A DNA stretch of 64,000 nucleotides from CAXXOK01 sp001604115 (GCA_034928535.1 JAYFOV010000017.1:55362-119361); one strand, 5' to 3'; numbered from the stretch's first letter, positions 33,540 through 42,110 are shown. Made by a program: numbers and translations. Notes: a model not told the origin generated them from the letters alone.

Positions 33540-34436
33540 TTATGCGTAATGGATCTTCTTGTCTTGGCTGAAGAACCGGGGCAGCGACACCAGCAGCAGC
33601 AGTCCCAGCATGATGACCGTGAGCGTGGAGGAGACGCCGTAGTTCATATTCGTAAAGCCCTGTTGATAAATGTAATACAGGAGCAGAGTGCTTGCGTTGT
33701 TGGGTGCGCCTTCCGTCATGATGATGACGTGATCTGCCAGCTTGAAGCAGTTGGTAAAGGCGATGGTGGAAACAAAGAGCATCGTGGGGCCCAGCAGCGG
33801 GAGCGTGATGTGGCGGAATGCCTTCCAGCCGGTGGCGCCGTCGATGTTGGCGGCCTCCAGCACATCCTCGTTGATGCTTTGCAACCCTGCCAGGAAAAAC
33901 ACCAGCAGGTAGCCGGCCTCGCGCCACACATACATGAAAGACAGCGCCGGCAATACCGTATTCCGGTTGGACAGCACATCCAGCGCGCCGATGCCCAGCG
34001 CCGTCATCAGCTGGTCAAACAAACCGTTGCGCGCCATGTAGATGAACATCCACACGCTGGCAATGGCGATCATCGGCATTACAGAGGGGTAAAAATACGC
34101 GGTGCGGATGAACCCAATGTGCCGTCCCCTGCGATTGACCAACAGCGCCAATCCAAGGCCGATCACCATGCTGGGCAGCACCGTCATCAGGGCAAAAAAA
34201 GCGGTGTTCTGCATCACTTTCCAAAATGTGCCGGAACTAGCGATGCGCACATAGTTATCCAAACCGATCCATTCCGGGGTCGGCATGCCCATGCGGTATT
34301 TGGTCAGGCTGAGCGCAACGCTGCGGAGCACGGGGTATACCGTAAACACCAGCATAATGGCCAATGCGGGCAGCAGCAGCAGCCAGGCTGTGGCGGCTTC
34401 CTTGCGCGCCCGCAGGGTGGCGGAGGCGGTTTTCAT
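33540..34436 (-). CDS. Sugar ABC transporter permease (MalF/UgpA type)
   Basis: A 298-residue CUT1 permease with six helices and the coupling motif 'EAANIDGATGWKAFRHITLPLLGP'. The N-terminal 'WLLLLPALAIMLVFTVYPVLRSVALSLTKY' is characteristic. AAGGAGGGAGCCT precedes the ATG at 34436. A hairpin and a 225-bp gap separate it from the binding-protein gene upstream. No dedicated ATPase is nearby, so a shared MsmK-like ATPase is likely. Confidence 0.93.
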   Translation of the reverse strand: MKTASATLRARKEAATAWLLLLPALAIMLVFTVYPVLRSVALSLTKYRMGMPTPEWIGLDNYVRIASSGTFWKVMQNTAFFALMTVLPSMVIGLGLALLVNRRGRHIGFIRTAYFYPSVMPMIAIASVWMFIYMARNGLFDQLMTALGIGALDVLSNRNTVLPALSFMYVWREAGYLLVFFLAGLQSINEDVLEAANIDGATGWKAFRHITLPLLGPTMLFVSTIAFTNCFKLADHVIIMTEGAPNNASTLLLYYIYQQGFTNMNYGVSSTLTVIMLGLLLLVSLPRFFSQDKKIHYA

Positions 34437-34455
34437 AGGCTCCCTCCTTAGGATT

Positions 34456-34490
34456 GGCCGAACCATGGCGTCTTAGGCCATGGTTCGGCC
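34456..34490 (-). terminator. Hairpin between binding-protein and permease genes (operon 2)
   Basis: GGCCGAACCATGGC / GCCATGGTTCGGCC with a short loop. There is no clear T-tract, so it may protect the upstream mRNA 3' end rather than terminate. Confidence 0.55.
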
Positions 34491-34661
34491 ACTACCGTGT
34501 TGAATCGTCCGGCGGCTACGCCCGCTTTCATTTGGGCAAACGCCTTGGTGCATCCCAGCGCCTTGCCTGGATGCCGCGCGCCTTGCCTTGCCACGCGGCG
34601 GCTATGGGGATCACGCAGGGCTTGTCAGGATCTCCGGGCAGCCTGATGCCGTGACAGCTTT

Positions 34662-35951
34662 TTACTGATAGTCCGCCAGCAGTTCGTCACCTTGCTCCTG
34701 GGCGGTCTGGAGGGCTTCCTCGGCGGTCATTTCGCCTGTTACCGCCGCTTGAATGTTATCGTTGAGGATACGCCACATTTCGGCGGCATTGTAGGTGGTC
34801 AGCTCCGGCTGAGCATAGGGCAGTTGCTCATAGGCTACCAGCGCCTGGGGGAAATCTGCGTAGTAGTCTTTGAGCAGATCCGTCTCGTAGCAGGATTCGC
34901 GGGTTGCCACGTAGCCGGTATCGATGCTCCAGTTAGCCGCTTTTTCCGTCGTGGTGCAGAAGCGGATAAAACGCCATGCAGCCGCCTGCCGCTCCGGGGA
35001 AATACCGTTGGTAATGTAGAAGTTGCCACCGCCGGTGGGCGCGCCATACTGACGGCCTGCGGGCAGGAAGCTCACGCCAAAGTCAAACGTGGCGTTTTTA
35101 CGGATATTGGTCAGGTTGCCGGTGGTGTGGTAAATCATAGCGACCTCGCCGGCCAGGAACTGCGCGGGCAGATCCGTCCACTGCACGATGCCGGGGGCCA
35201 TTGCCTTGTATTTGTTCTGCAGGTCCAGCCACAGCTGAAGGGCTTCCACATTCTCAGGTGTGTTGAAGAACACCTGCTTGCCGTCCCCGGACATCAGACC
35301 CACACCGTTGGTGCAGTTTTGCAGGGAGAAGCCCGTGAACGCCCACTGTGCGGAGCCGCTGTTCAGGGCGATGCCCACGCCAAAGCGCTTGTCATTGGTC
35401 AGCTTGGTGGCATAATCCACCAGCTCCGGCCAGTTGGCAGGCGGCGCTTCGGGATCCAGTCCGGCTTCTTTGAAGGCATCCTTGTTGTAGTACATGACCA
35501 TGGTGGAACGCTGGAAGGGGATGGAGTAAATCTTGCCCTCCACATAGCTGTCCAGCATGAAGCCATCAATGAAATCATCAATGTACGCCTGGCCATCCTC
35601 ATCGGCGGCAATCAGGTCGTCCAGCGGCATCGCCATCTGTGTATCCGCCATGGTAAAGCGCTGGGTCGCCAAGCTCACAAACAGATCCGGCGGATTGCCG
35701 CCCTGGATGGCAGTCTGGATCTTGGTGACAGTCTCATCGTAGTTGCCGGTATAGACGGCGCTCACGACCACATCGGGGTTTTGTTGGTTAAACTCCTGCG
35801 TCAGTTTCTCGATCAGCTCCGCCACGGCGCCGCCGACGTTCACAGGGAAGTACATCGTCAGCTCCAAAGGGGTGGACGCGGCCAGGGCAGTGGTGCCCGC
35901 CATCCCTACCAGCAACAGCGCGGCGCACAGAAAACTCAGGATACGTTTCAT
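34662..35951 (-). CDS. Extracellular sugar-binding protein
   Basis: A 429-residue family-1 solute-binding protein. The signal peptide runs to about residue 24 (ALA-A) with Cys9 inside the hydrophobic core but not in a lipobox. The fold is recognisable from 'LTMYFPVNVGGAVAELIEKLTQEFNQQNPDV', 'DLFVSLATQRFT', 'YSIPFQRSTMVMYYNKDAFKEAGLDPEAPPANWPELVDYA', 'PTGGGNFYITNGISPERQAAAWRFIRFCTT'. These resemble glycerol-3-phosphate/UgpB-type and oligosaccharide binders. AAGGAGGG precedes the ATG. A LacI/binding-protein fusion regulator is divergent. Confidence 0.93.
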   Translation of the reverse strand: MKRILSFLCAALLLVGMAGTTALAASTPLELTMYFPVNVGGAVAELIEKLTQEFNQQNPDVVVSAVYTGNYDETVTKIQTAIQGGNPPDLFVSLATQRFTMADTQMAMPLDDLIAADEDGQAYIDDFIDGFMLDSYVEGKIYSIPFQRSTMVMYYNKDAFKEAGLDPEAPPANWPELVDYATKLTNDKRFGVGIALNSGSAQWAFTGFSLQNCTNGVGLMSGDGKQVFFNTPENVEALQLWLDLQNKYKAMAPGIVQWTDLPAQFLAGEVAMIYHTTGNLTNIRKNATFDFGVSFLPAGRQYGAPTGGGNFYITNGISPERQAAAWRFIRFCTTTEKAANWSIDTGYVATRESCYETDLLKDYYADFPQALVAYEQLPYAQPELTTYNAAEMWRILNDNIQAAVTGEMTAEEALQTAQEQGDELLADYQ

Positions 35952-35991
35952 GGAAAACCCTCCTTCATGTATTGGAACCCTTGTTGGCATG

Positions 35992-36020
35992 ATCATAGCA
36001 CAGCCTTTGAATCGTGTCAA
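35992..36020 (-). promoter_or_regulatory. Promoter of sugar ABC operon 2
   Basis: Minus strand TTGACA (36015-36020), 17 bp, TATGAT (35992-35997). TTTGAAT and ATTCAAA half-sites (about 36006-36034) flank the -35 and are candidates for the divergent LacI-type regulator. Confidence 0.82.
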
Positions 36021-36129
36021 TATTCAAATTCAAAAAAGATGGACAATATGAGCAAATTCATATATAATCAACACATGCTTTGATGCCCAGGCAATGGCAA
36101 TGAATCGTTGCAATCATGTGCCGTGCCTT

Positions 36130-36158
36130 TTGACTCAAGCAGCGATCTATGTTACACT
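36130..36158 (+). promoter_or_regulatory. Promoter of the LacI-fusion gene
   Basis: TTGACT (36130-36135), 17 bp, TACACT (36153-36158), about 30 bp before the ATG. Confidence 0.75.
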
Positions 36159-36194
36159 AGCATCCATCATCCTATATATAGGAGTTGAAAACGG

Positions 36195-38420
36195 ATGGTC
36201 ACCATCAAAGACATCGCCAAGGCGGCCGGCGTTGCTCAGGGGACTGTATCCAATGTACTTAACGGCCGTGGTAATGTTTCCAGTGAAAAGATCCGTCATG
36301 TGCTGGCCGTGAGCGAGGCGCTTGGCTACATCCCCAACGAACGCGCCAAGCTGCTGCGCAAAGGGCGCACCAATGTGCTGGGCGTTTTGCTGCCCAGCCT
36401 GGACGCAAAATGCTACAGCGACTTTTTTTTGAGCTTCAAAACCTACGCGGAGGATCACGGCTATACCGTGCGCCTGTACCTGCCAAGGCAGGGGAGCCCG
36501 GACGCGGAGGAGCAAGCCATGCAGGATGCACGCTCCGATATGGTCATGGGCATGGCGGTGTTTTCCAGCTGCCTGCATTTGAAAGGTTTCAATCCTTTCC
36601 AGCGCACCCAGGGCGGCGATCTGAAAATGCTGTTTGTGGAGCGTCATCCGCGCTTTGAGGCCGATTACCTCGGCTTTGCCTATGCGCAGGCCGGTGTGGA
36701 GATGGCGCAAAAGGCTCTGGAAAAGAAGTTTACCATGATCGGCTTGCTCACCGGCAACCTGAACCACAGCCATGAGGCGGAGTTTCATCAAGCCTTCATG
36801 AAAACCATGGAAGGCACTGCCTGCACGGTGCTGCCGATCCAGACGGATGATTACCGCAAGTACCAAAACATTCTGCAGGCTTTTGATTTTTCCAAATGTC
36901 AGGCTTTGTTTGTGAGCCATCTGGAGTTTGCACAGTCCGCCAAAAATGTGCTGGATACCTTTTCCCCTACAGCACGCCCCGTCATCTACACCCTTTCGCC
37001 CATGTTTACCATGCCGGAAACGGATTATCAGAAGTATGAGCTCAACTACCGTTTGATGGGCAATACCGCCGCCAAAACGCTGATCCGCCAGGCGCAGGAC
37101 TCCGCTGCCCAGCGGCCTGCACAGCAAATCCTGCTGGACAATGTAGGATTTCGCAACTGGTTTGCGCATCTGATAACCCCGAGCAAGCCGCGCCCCATCA
37201 ACGTGCTCACGCTGGACAGCCCCACCGCATACATCATGCGCAGTATGTCCCAGGTCTACACCAAACACACCGGCGTGCCGGTAAACATTACCATTTACTC
37301 CTACGACGAGATCTACGAGGCCTTCAACAGCCTGCGGGAGGATTCATTCTTTGACGTTTTACGCCTGGATGTGACCTGGCTTTCCTGGTTTGCCGAAAAG
37401 ATCCTGCTCCCGCTGGACGAGGTGGATGCGCACGTCGCGGATGATTTTTCCGGCCTGCTGGCCTGCACCCCGGATAAATACTCCTACATCAACGGCAAGC
37501 TCTACGCCATGCCGAGCACGCCCAGCACACAGCTGCTCTTTTACCGCCGCGATCTGTTTGAAAACTCCATGTACCGCCGTATGTATCAGGAGCAGTACCG
37601 AACCGAGCTGGCAGTACCCAAAACCTTTGAGGAGTTCAACCGGATTGCCGCATTCTTTACCCGCGCGGTAAACCCCGCATCCCCTGTGGAATATGGCGCG
37701 ACGCTCACCCTTGGCTCAACCGGCGTTGCCGGTGCGGAGTACCTGGCGCGCCTGTTTGCCCTGCAAGACAACCTATATGATGAAACCGGCCGCGTGGTGC
37801 TCAACTCGCCGCGCTCCATCCATGCGCTGGAACAGATTATCGAGCTGCGCCGCCTGACCAATCCCCAATATTGCAGTTGGTGGACGCACACCGCCGCTGA
37901 ATTTGCACGCGGGGATGTGGCCATGGCCATCCTGTATTACAACTTTGCATCCGGCATGCTCAGCCATTCCTCCCGCGTGGCAGATAGCATCGGTTATGCA
38001 CTGCCGCCGGGCGGCAGGCCGGTCATCGGCGGCGGCACGCTTGGCATATCGCGGTTTTCCACACAGCCGGAACAGGCGCTGCGCTTCATCCGCTGGAATT
38101 GCAGCGAGCCCATCGCCTCTGCCAGTACCCTGCTGGGTGGCGTTTCCCCCTGCAAACTTTCGTATGATAATTACGAGATCATCAACAACTTCCCGTGGCT
38201 CAAGCTGGTGGCCAAGTGCTTTTCCGCCGCCAAAGGCAGCCGGATTCCCCCGCAGTGCGGGCTGCCCTTTGACGAGCGGCGCTTTATGAGCATCATCGGC
38301 ATGGCTGTGAAAAATGCCTATAGCGGCGCGCAAAACCCGCTGGAGGCAATGAATTATGCGCAAAAACTCTTTGACGAGCAGTTTGCCGGGCACGTGGCCG
38401 CCATGGCTAGGCTCACATGA
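36195..38420 (+). CDS. LacI-type repressor fused to a solute-binding-protein domain
   Basis: A 741-residue protein, about twice the length of a LacI regulator. Residues 1-~55 are a LacI HTH and hinge ('VTIKDIAKAAGVAQGTVSNVLNGRGNVS', 'GYIPNERAKLLRKGRTNVLGVLLP'). About 58-325 form a periplasmic-binding-protein-like sensor ('MIGLLTGNLNHSHEAEFHQAF', 'ALFVSHLEFA'). From about 333 to the end is a second domain with the layout of extracellular sugar-binding proteins ('INVLTLDSPTAYIM', 'FDVLRLDVTWLSWFAEKILLPLDE', 'LYAMPSTPSTQLLFYRRDLFE', 'VPKTFEEFNRIAAFF', 'GYALPPGGRPVIGGGTLGISRFS'). There is no signal peptide, so this domain is cytoplasmic and presumably senses the imported ligand. AGGAG precedes the ATG. 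It faces a sugar ABC operon. Confidence 0.9.
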   Translation: MVTIKDIAKAAGVAQGTVSNVLNGRGNVSSEKIRHVLAVSEALGYIPNERAKLLRKGRTNVLGVLLPSLDAKCYSDFFLSFKTYAEDHGYTVRLYLPRQGSPDAEEQAMQDARSDMVMGMAVFSSCLHLKGFNPFQRTQGGDLKMLFVERHPRFEADYLGFAYAQAGVEMAQKALEKKFTMIGLLTGNLNHSHEAEFHQAFMKTMEGTACTVLPIQTDDYRKYQNILQAFDFSKCQALFVSHLEFAQSAKNVLDTFSPTARPVIYTLSPMFTMPETDYQKYELNYRLMGNTAAKTLIRQAQDSAAQRPAQQILLDNVGFRNWFAHLITPSKPRPINVLTLDSPTAYIMRSMSQVYTKHTGVPVNITIYSYDEIYEAFNSLREDSFFDVLRLDVTWLSWFAEKILLPLDEVDAHVADDFSGLLACTPDKYSYINGKLYAMPSTPSTQLLFYRRDLFENSMYRRMYQEQYRTELAVPKTFEEFNRIAAFFTRAVNPASPVEYGATLTLGSTGVAGAEYLARLFALQDNLYDETGRVVLNSPRSIHALEQIIELRRLTNPQYCSWWTHTAAEFARGDVAMAILYYNFASGMLSHSSRVADSIGYALPPGGRPVIGGGTLGISRFSTQPEQALRFIRWNCSEPIASASTLLGGVSPCKLSYDNYEIINNFPWLKLVAKCFSAAKGSRIPPQCGLPFDERRFMSIIGMAVKNAYSGAQNPLEAMNYAQKLFDEQFAGHVAAMARLT

Positions 38421-38535
38421 ACCGCCCTTGCGCGGGGTGGCGCAGCCCAGACTACCGATCCGGGGTTCCGGCGGGTTTGAGCCAGCACCGCAGCAAGGGT
38501 CCCGTCAGTGACCCCGACGCCGGAATCCGCAACAC

Positions 38536-38574
38536 AAACGCCCCTGCGCGCCGATCGGCGTCCAGGGGCGTTTT
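38536..38574. terminator. Bidirectional terminator
   Basis: AAACGCCCCTG / CAGGGGCGTTT with an inner GCGCCGATCGGCG stem, lying between converging genes. Confidence 0.82.
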
Positions 38575-38607
38575 GCTATGGGTTCTGTCCACGCAAGCAT
38601 CAATTGC

Positions 38608-39093
38608 TCAATAGTCCTCGCGCACGCCAAACTCGGCGGCTTCCACCCATTCATTTGGGCGGTTGACCAGCGTGAACATCGCATCCAGCAGCGCAAAATG
38701 CTTGTTTTCCTCTTGGATCAAAAAATCAAAAAGCGCTTCGGTCTGTGCATCGGCCGCCTTGCCACGCAACTCCTCATACAAGTCGATGCTCTGCTGCTCC
38801 TTTTGCATGGCGGCTTTGTACAGCTCCGGCTGATCTGGCAGCGCTCCGGCTTCCGGGCTGCTCTCGGCCGCTCCGCTGAACACGCCCATCTGGCTGGTCA
38901 GTTTTTCTTGCGCCTTGAGCGTGTAGGCCTTGCCGGTCATTTTGCTGCGGAGGATGTCCGCATGTTTTGCTTCATCCTCTGCGAGCAGGTCAAACACGAC
39001 TTTCAGGGCGCTATCGGCATATTTCTCCGCTTGCTCATGATAATAGCGTTCCCCCTCCAACTCCATGTTGATGGCAAACTGCAATACTTCCAT
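38608..39093 (-). CDS. Ferritin-like (rubrerythrin-type) diiron protein
   Basis: A 161-residue four-helix-bundle protein. Glu/His ligands appear in the expected places: 'NMELEGERYYHEQAEKYAD', 'DEAKHADILRSK', 'KEQQSIDLYEEL' and 'EENKHFALLDAMF'. There is no rubredoxin domain, so it is an erythrin rather than full rubrerythrin; peroxide or oxygen detoxification is the usual role. GAAAGGAGCAACGTCA precedes the ATG. It is the third gene after the b5-type lipoprotein and the DUF4405-like membrane protein. Confidence 0.88.
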   Translation of the reverse strand: MEVLQFAINMELEGERYYHEQAEKYADSALKVVFDLLAEDEAKHADILRSKMTGKAYTLKAQEKLTSQMGVFSGAAESSPEAGALPDQPELYKAAMQKEQQSIDLYEELRGKAADAQTEALFDFLIQEENKHFALLDAMFTLVNRPNEWVEAAEFGVREDY

Positions 39094-39129
39094 TGACGTT
39101 GCTCCTTTCAAGTCTGACATGCACATCCC

Positions 39130-39624
39130 TCAGGCCGCGGAATCCGGCTTGGCCGCCTTCCTGCGCACGGACCATTTCATCAGGATCGGGTGGAGGATGA
39201 TCAGCACCGGGATGATGAACACAAAACTGGTGTGGATACCATACACATCCACCGCCGGGTACCATGCCGCCGCAACGCCAGTCTTGAGCAGGATGGCGGA
39301 GGTAACCTGCAACAGGAACGAAAGCAGCATGAGCATCGTGACGGTTTTGGCAAGGATCACCCTCCCGTTGCGCTGCTTGATGTCCCTGCTGTTGATCAAT
39401 AGCCTCGCCTTGATCGCAGTGTAGATTTGCCTGCGCTTTGCAAACAGCGTGGGCGTGAGCAGCAGGATGGGAAACAGCAGGAAGCCGCTCCATTGATGAA
39501 TGGTGATGCCCACCATATAGGGTATGAGCCTGAGCCGCAGCAACAGTGCCATGAGCACATTGGTCACGCCAAAAAGCATCACACACAGGTGAACCTTGCC
39601 AAAATCCGTTTTCAGAAACTTCAT
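39130..39624 (-). CDS. DUF4405-like b-type membrane protein
   Basis: A 164-residue membrane protein with four hydrophobic helices. Histidines in or next to helices ('DFGKVHLCVM', 'GITIHQWSGFLLFP', 'VYGIHTSFVFIIPVLIILHPILMKW') are placed like heme b ligands in small cytochrome-b-type proteins, including DUF4405. Function is not established. It follows the cytochrome-b5-like lipoprotein by about 20 bases, suggesting the two exchange electrons across the membrane. GGGAGGG precedes the ATG at 39624. Confidence 0.7.
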   Translation of the reverse strand: MKFLKTDFGKVHLCVMLFGVTNVLMALLLRLRLIPYMVGITIHQWSGFLLFPILLLTPTLFAKRRQIYTAIKARLLINSRDIKQRNGRVILAKTVTMLMLLSFLLQVTSAILLKTGVAAAWYPAVDVYGIHTSFVFIIPVLIILHPILMKWSVRRKAAKPDSAA

Positions 39625-39645
39625 GCGCTTCCCTCCCACCCTTGC

Positions 39646-40077
39646 TTATTGGAGCACACCAACCACAGGAAGGTTTTCCAGCACTTTTTTGCCGTGCGGC
39701 GAGCGGCCAATGGCATCGGACTGATCCGCGCCGGCCTGCAAGCTTCCGCCTGCGTGGGAACCGTTGCTCCACTGCGGCACAGCGCTGAGGTCATATACTT
39801 TTCCATCGACCGCCACATAGGCGGCATTGCCATCTTTACCGTTATACTTCGCCAATTCTTCCACCGTGAAAACCTTCTGCTCTACAGAAGCATCAACCGT
39901 TGCAGCATCGGTAGCCGCCGGGGCCTCCGTGGCGGTCGGCGCATCGGTCGCCACTGGCACAGCCGTGGCAGCCGGCGCTTGGGTTGCGGCGGGCTGCGCC
40001 GCGGTGCAGCCAACAAAAACAAACAGCGAAAGGCTCAGTGCAACAATACCAAAAAGACGTTTGGTGTTAGATTTCAT
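39646..40077 (-). CDS. Cytochrome b5-like heme-binding lipoprotein
   Basis: A 143-residue surface protein. A lipoprotein signal with cysteine in 'LFVFVGC' (about residue 24) is followed by a low-complexity Ala/Thr/Pro linker of about 45 residues. A compact cytochrome-b5-like domain then runs from about 68 to 143 ('FTVEELAKYNGKDGNAAYVAVDGKVYDLSAVPQWSNGSHAGG', 'GRSPHGKKVLENLPVVG'). His in HAGG and SPHG are the likely axial heme ligands. GGGAGGAAAAGAT precedes the ATG at 40077. It is the first gene of a three-gene redox operon. Confidence 0.88.
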   Translation of the reverse strand: MKSNTKRLFGIVALSLSLFVFVGCTAAQPAATQAPAATAVPVATDAPTATEAPAATDAATVDASVEQKVFTVEELAKYNGKDGNAAYVAVDGKVYDLSAVPQWSNGSHAGGSLQAGADQSDAIGRSPHGKKVLENLPVVGVLQ

Positions 40078-40172
40078 ATCTTTTCCTCCCATCTCCCATT
40101 CGGGAGCGATGATTCATGGATTTGCCGCCACCAACGGGATCCGTGCGTACATGTGGGAGTTTTGTTACGTTG

Positions 40173-40201
40173 ATGGTAGCATATACATCATACACCGTCA
40201 A
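40173..40201 (-). promoter_or_regulatory. Promoter of b5-lipoprotein operon
   Basis: Minus strand TTGACG (40196-40201), 17 bp, TACCAT (40173-40178). The rest of 40078-40443 holds only the terminator below. Confidence 0.65.
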
Positions 40202-40323
40202 GCGCAGGCCTAAACCGCTTTTGCATTTTTGTCGCTGTGCGGATGCAAACCGTATGCATGCCGGCCAACCGTCATGCGTGCCGTTGGCGCCTGCTGCGCT
40301 CAGAGTATGCAATTCTTTGCATG

Positions 40324-40353
40324 CCAAAAGCCGTCCCTGCGGACGGCTTTTGG
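40324..40353 (-). terminator. Terminator after UPF0303 gene
   Basis: CCAAAAGCCGTCC, CTGC loop, GGACGGCTTTTGG; a perfect 13-bp stem with T-rich 3' arm on both strands. Confidence 0.85.
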
Positions 40354-40443
40354 GTGATTTTGAACGATGGCGCAATGTAGGGTTTGCGCCGCGCAGCATA
40401 GCGCTCCCGCTTATACCATATCAGTGGCTTGCCTGTGGCGCCA

Positions 40444-40944
40444 TCATGCCAGTATGCTGGGCACCGCAATACCCAGGTAGCTTGCCAAGGCATCGGCCGC
40501 CACCTGATGGTCATGAGTCTGGGGCAGTCCGGACACCGTCAGTGTGCCCACGACGCCCGTTCCCCGCACACGGATGGGAAAGCAACCTCCTGCCAGCACA
40601 TAGTCGGCTGCCGACCAGCCAAATTCCTCCGCTGAGCGGTCGGACAACTGCAACTCCAGCATCATACGCAGCGAGCTTTTCCAGCTTTCCAGCGTAACGT
40701 TGGCTTTGCGACGGATCCACCGCGTATTGTTGGGCGTGGCTTCACCCACTGTGCAGCGGAACACCTGCACCCCGCCCAGCGTTACATCCACCGCGATGTT
40801 GCCGCCGTGCGCCATCGCTGCCTGCCGCGCGGCCAAACCAAGCGCCCAGCCTTCCGCCGCCGTAAAGGCATCAAACTGCAGCGCTGTTTCCTGCTGGATT
40901 ATGGTATCCAGCATTGCCTGCGGGTTGGTGATTTCCTGATTCAT
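40444..40944 (-). CDS. UPF0303/heme-degrading-domain family protein
   Basis: A 166-residue protein of the UPF0303 branch of the HbpS/GlcG-like fold. Features are 'QQETALQFDAFTAAEGWALGLAA', 'IAVDVTLGGVQVFRCTVGEATPNNTRWIRRKANV', 'FGWSAADYVLAGGCFPIRVRGTGVVGTLTVSGLPQTHDHQVAADALASYL'. Database naming as heme-degrading is by fold; the biochemical role of UPF0303 proteins is unproven. AGGAGGG precedes the ATG at 40944. It is a single gene on this strand with its own terminator. Confidence 0.88.
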   Translation of the reverse strand: MNQEITNPQAMLDTIIQQETALQFDAFTAAEGWALGLAARQAAMAHGGNIAVDVTLGGVQVFRCTVGEATPNNTRWIRRKANVTLESWKSSLRMMLELQLSDRSAEEFGWSAADYVLAGGCFPIRVRGTGVVGTLTVSGLPQTHDHQVAADALASYLGIAVPSILA

Positions 40945-41447
40945 GCACACCCTCCTATGTACCGCTCGTTTCGCAAGCGGGATCATTCTGTACCCTCAGT
41001 GTATCATACTCAGCCGTGGCCTGAACAGAGGGCACTTCCGCCACGCACGCTTCCCGGACTGCTTCAGATGCCAGGCGAAGTACGCACCACGATTACCCTT
41101 ATGCCCTTGCCATAACAAAACTGGATACCCAACTGACGTCCCACCGCAAGAAAAGCGTTGTCAAGCGACGCAACATCGCATATAATATGAGTATAGACAG
41201 ACGTTGCATATCTTGACACGACTCCTTCCAATTTTGGTGCAGACGGTTCTATTGCGTTTCCCAATGCATTGCGGCGCCGATGCCGCGATTTCCATGCGCA
41301 GGCACCCGCAGTCCGGATCACCGTGCCCGAGCGCTCCCCGCAAACCAGCCTTCGCAAGGGCACATTTCCACGGCAACAACGCTTCGCACCAAGCAGGGTT
41401 GATGCATGCGTTTGTTTCTCATTCCCGTTAAGACAAGGAGGGCGCCT
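40945..41447. other. Gene-free region with long leader
   Basis: No convincing gene. A promoter at 41158-41186 points right and leaves a ~255-nt untranslated leader before the next ATG. Short frames inside the leader lack ribosome sites. Confidence 0.5.
41158..41186 (+). promoter_or_regulatory. Promoter upstream of the 146-residue hypothetical gene
   Basis: TTGTCA (41158-41163), 17 bp, TATAAT (41181-41186). Confidence 0.75.
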
Positions 41448-41888
41448 ATGAAAATGATCATTGCCAGCAAAACCTACGACACGGAAACGGCCAAACCCCT
41501 AGGGGATTGGCAAAGGGGAAGCCGAGCCGATCGCGGCTTTATCTCCGAGACGCTCTACCAAAAGAAAACCGGCGAGTACTTTCTGCACGGCGAAGGTGGT
41601 TCCCGTTCCCGCTATGCCCAGCGTGTGGCTCCAAACACCTGGCATAACGGGGAGCGCATCATCCCCATGGGCGCAGAGGAAGCGCATGCCTGGGCGGAAA
41701 CCCATTTGACCGAAAACGCGTTTGACAAAGTGTTTGGCGCCAACGCGCATGATGAGCCGCTCACGCCCGTGCTGCTGCGCCTGAAACCTGATCTGGCGGA
41801 AAAACTGCTCGCCGCTGCCCAAGCGCAGCGTTGCCAGCCTGCCGATGTGGCGGAAGCCTTGATTGCCAAAGCGTTTGGCATAGAATAG
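41448..41888 (+). CDS. Hypothetical protein, 146 residues
   Basis: Not assigned to a named family. The N-terminal ~75 residues are predicted beta-rich ('MIIASKTYDTETAKPLGDWQRGS', 'ISETLYQKKTGEYFLHGEGGSRSRYAQ', 'IIPMGAEEAHAWAE'). I recall this pattern from uncharacterised Firmicutes proteins often found near mobile elements. The C-terminal ~35 residues are helical ('LKPDLAEKLLAAAQAQRCQPADVAEALIAKAF'). No signal peptide or membrane segment. AAGGAGGGCGCCT precedes the ATG. It is a single gene with its own strong promoter. Confidence 0.75.
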   Translation: MKMIIASKTYDTETAKPLGDWQRGSRADRGFISETLYQKKTGEYFLHGEGGSRSRYAQRVAPNTWHNGERIIPMGAEEAHAWAETHLTENAFDKVFGANAHDEPLTPVLLRLKPDLAEKLLAAAQAQRCQPADVAEALIAKAFGIE

Positions 41889-42081
41889 TCCATGTGGCCA
41901 GCCTCCCTCGCGTGACTCCCCATGACCGCCCCGCACTTTGCGGCATACCCCTGCGCCGCACGCAGCCTTTGCGCGTTGCTGTAAAGTGTTTGCGAGCCAC
42001 AGAACCATTGCCGATGGCCGTCCGCGCCATCGGCTTTTGACTTGCCTGTGGATTTGAAGTGTAACTCCTGCCTGCAGAAGA

Positions 42082-42110
42082 TTGACATACCCTGCGTCAT
42101 CTGATACGAT
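42082..42110 (+). promoter_or_regulatory. sulP promoter
   Basis: TTGACA (42082-42087), 17 bp, TACGAT (42105-42110). Confidence 0.8.

Noticed and set aside
34692..36083. A 463-codon plus-strand open frame
   Set aside because: Antisense to the sugar-binding protein of operon 2, with no ribosome site or recognisable motif.
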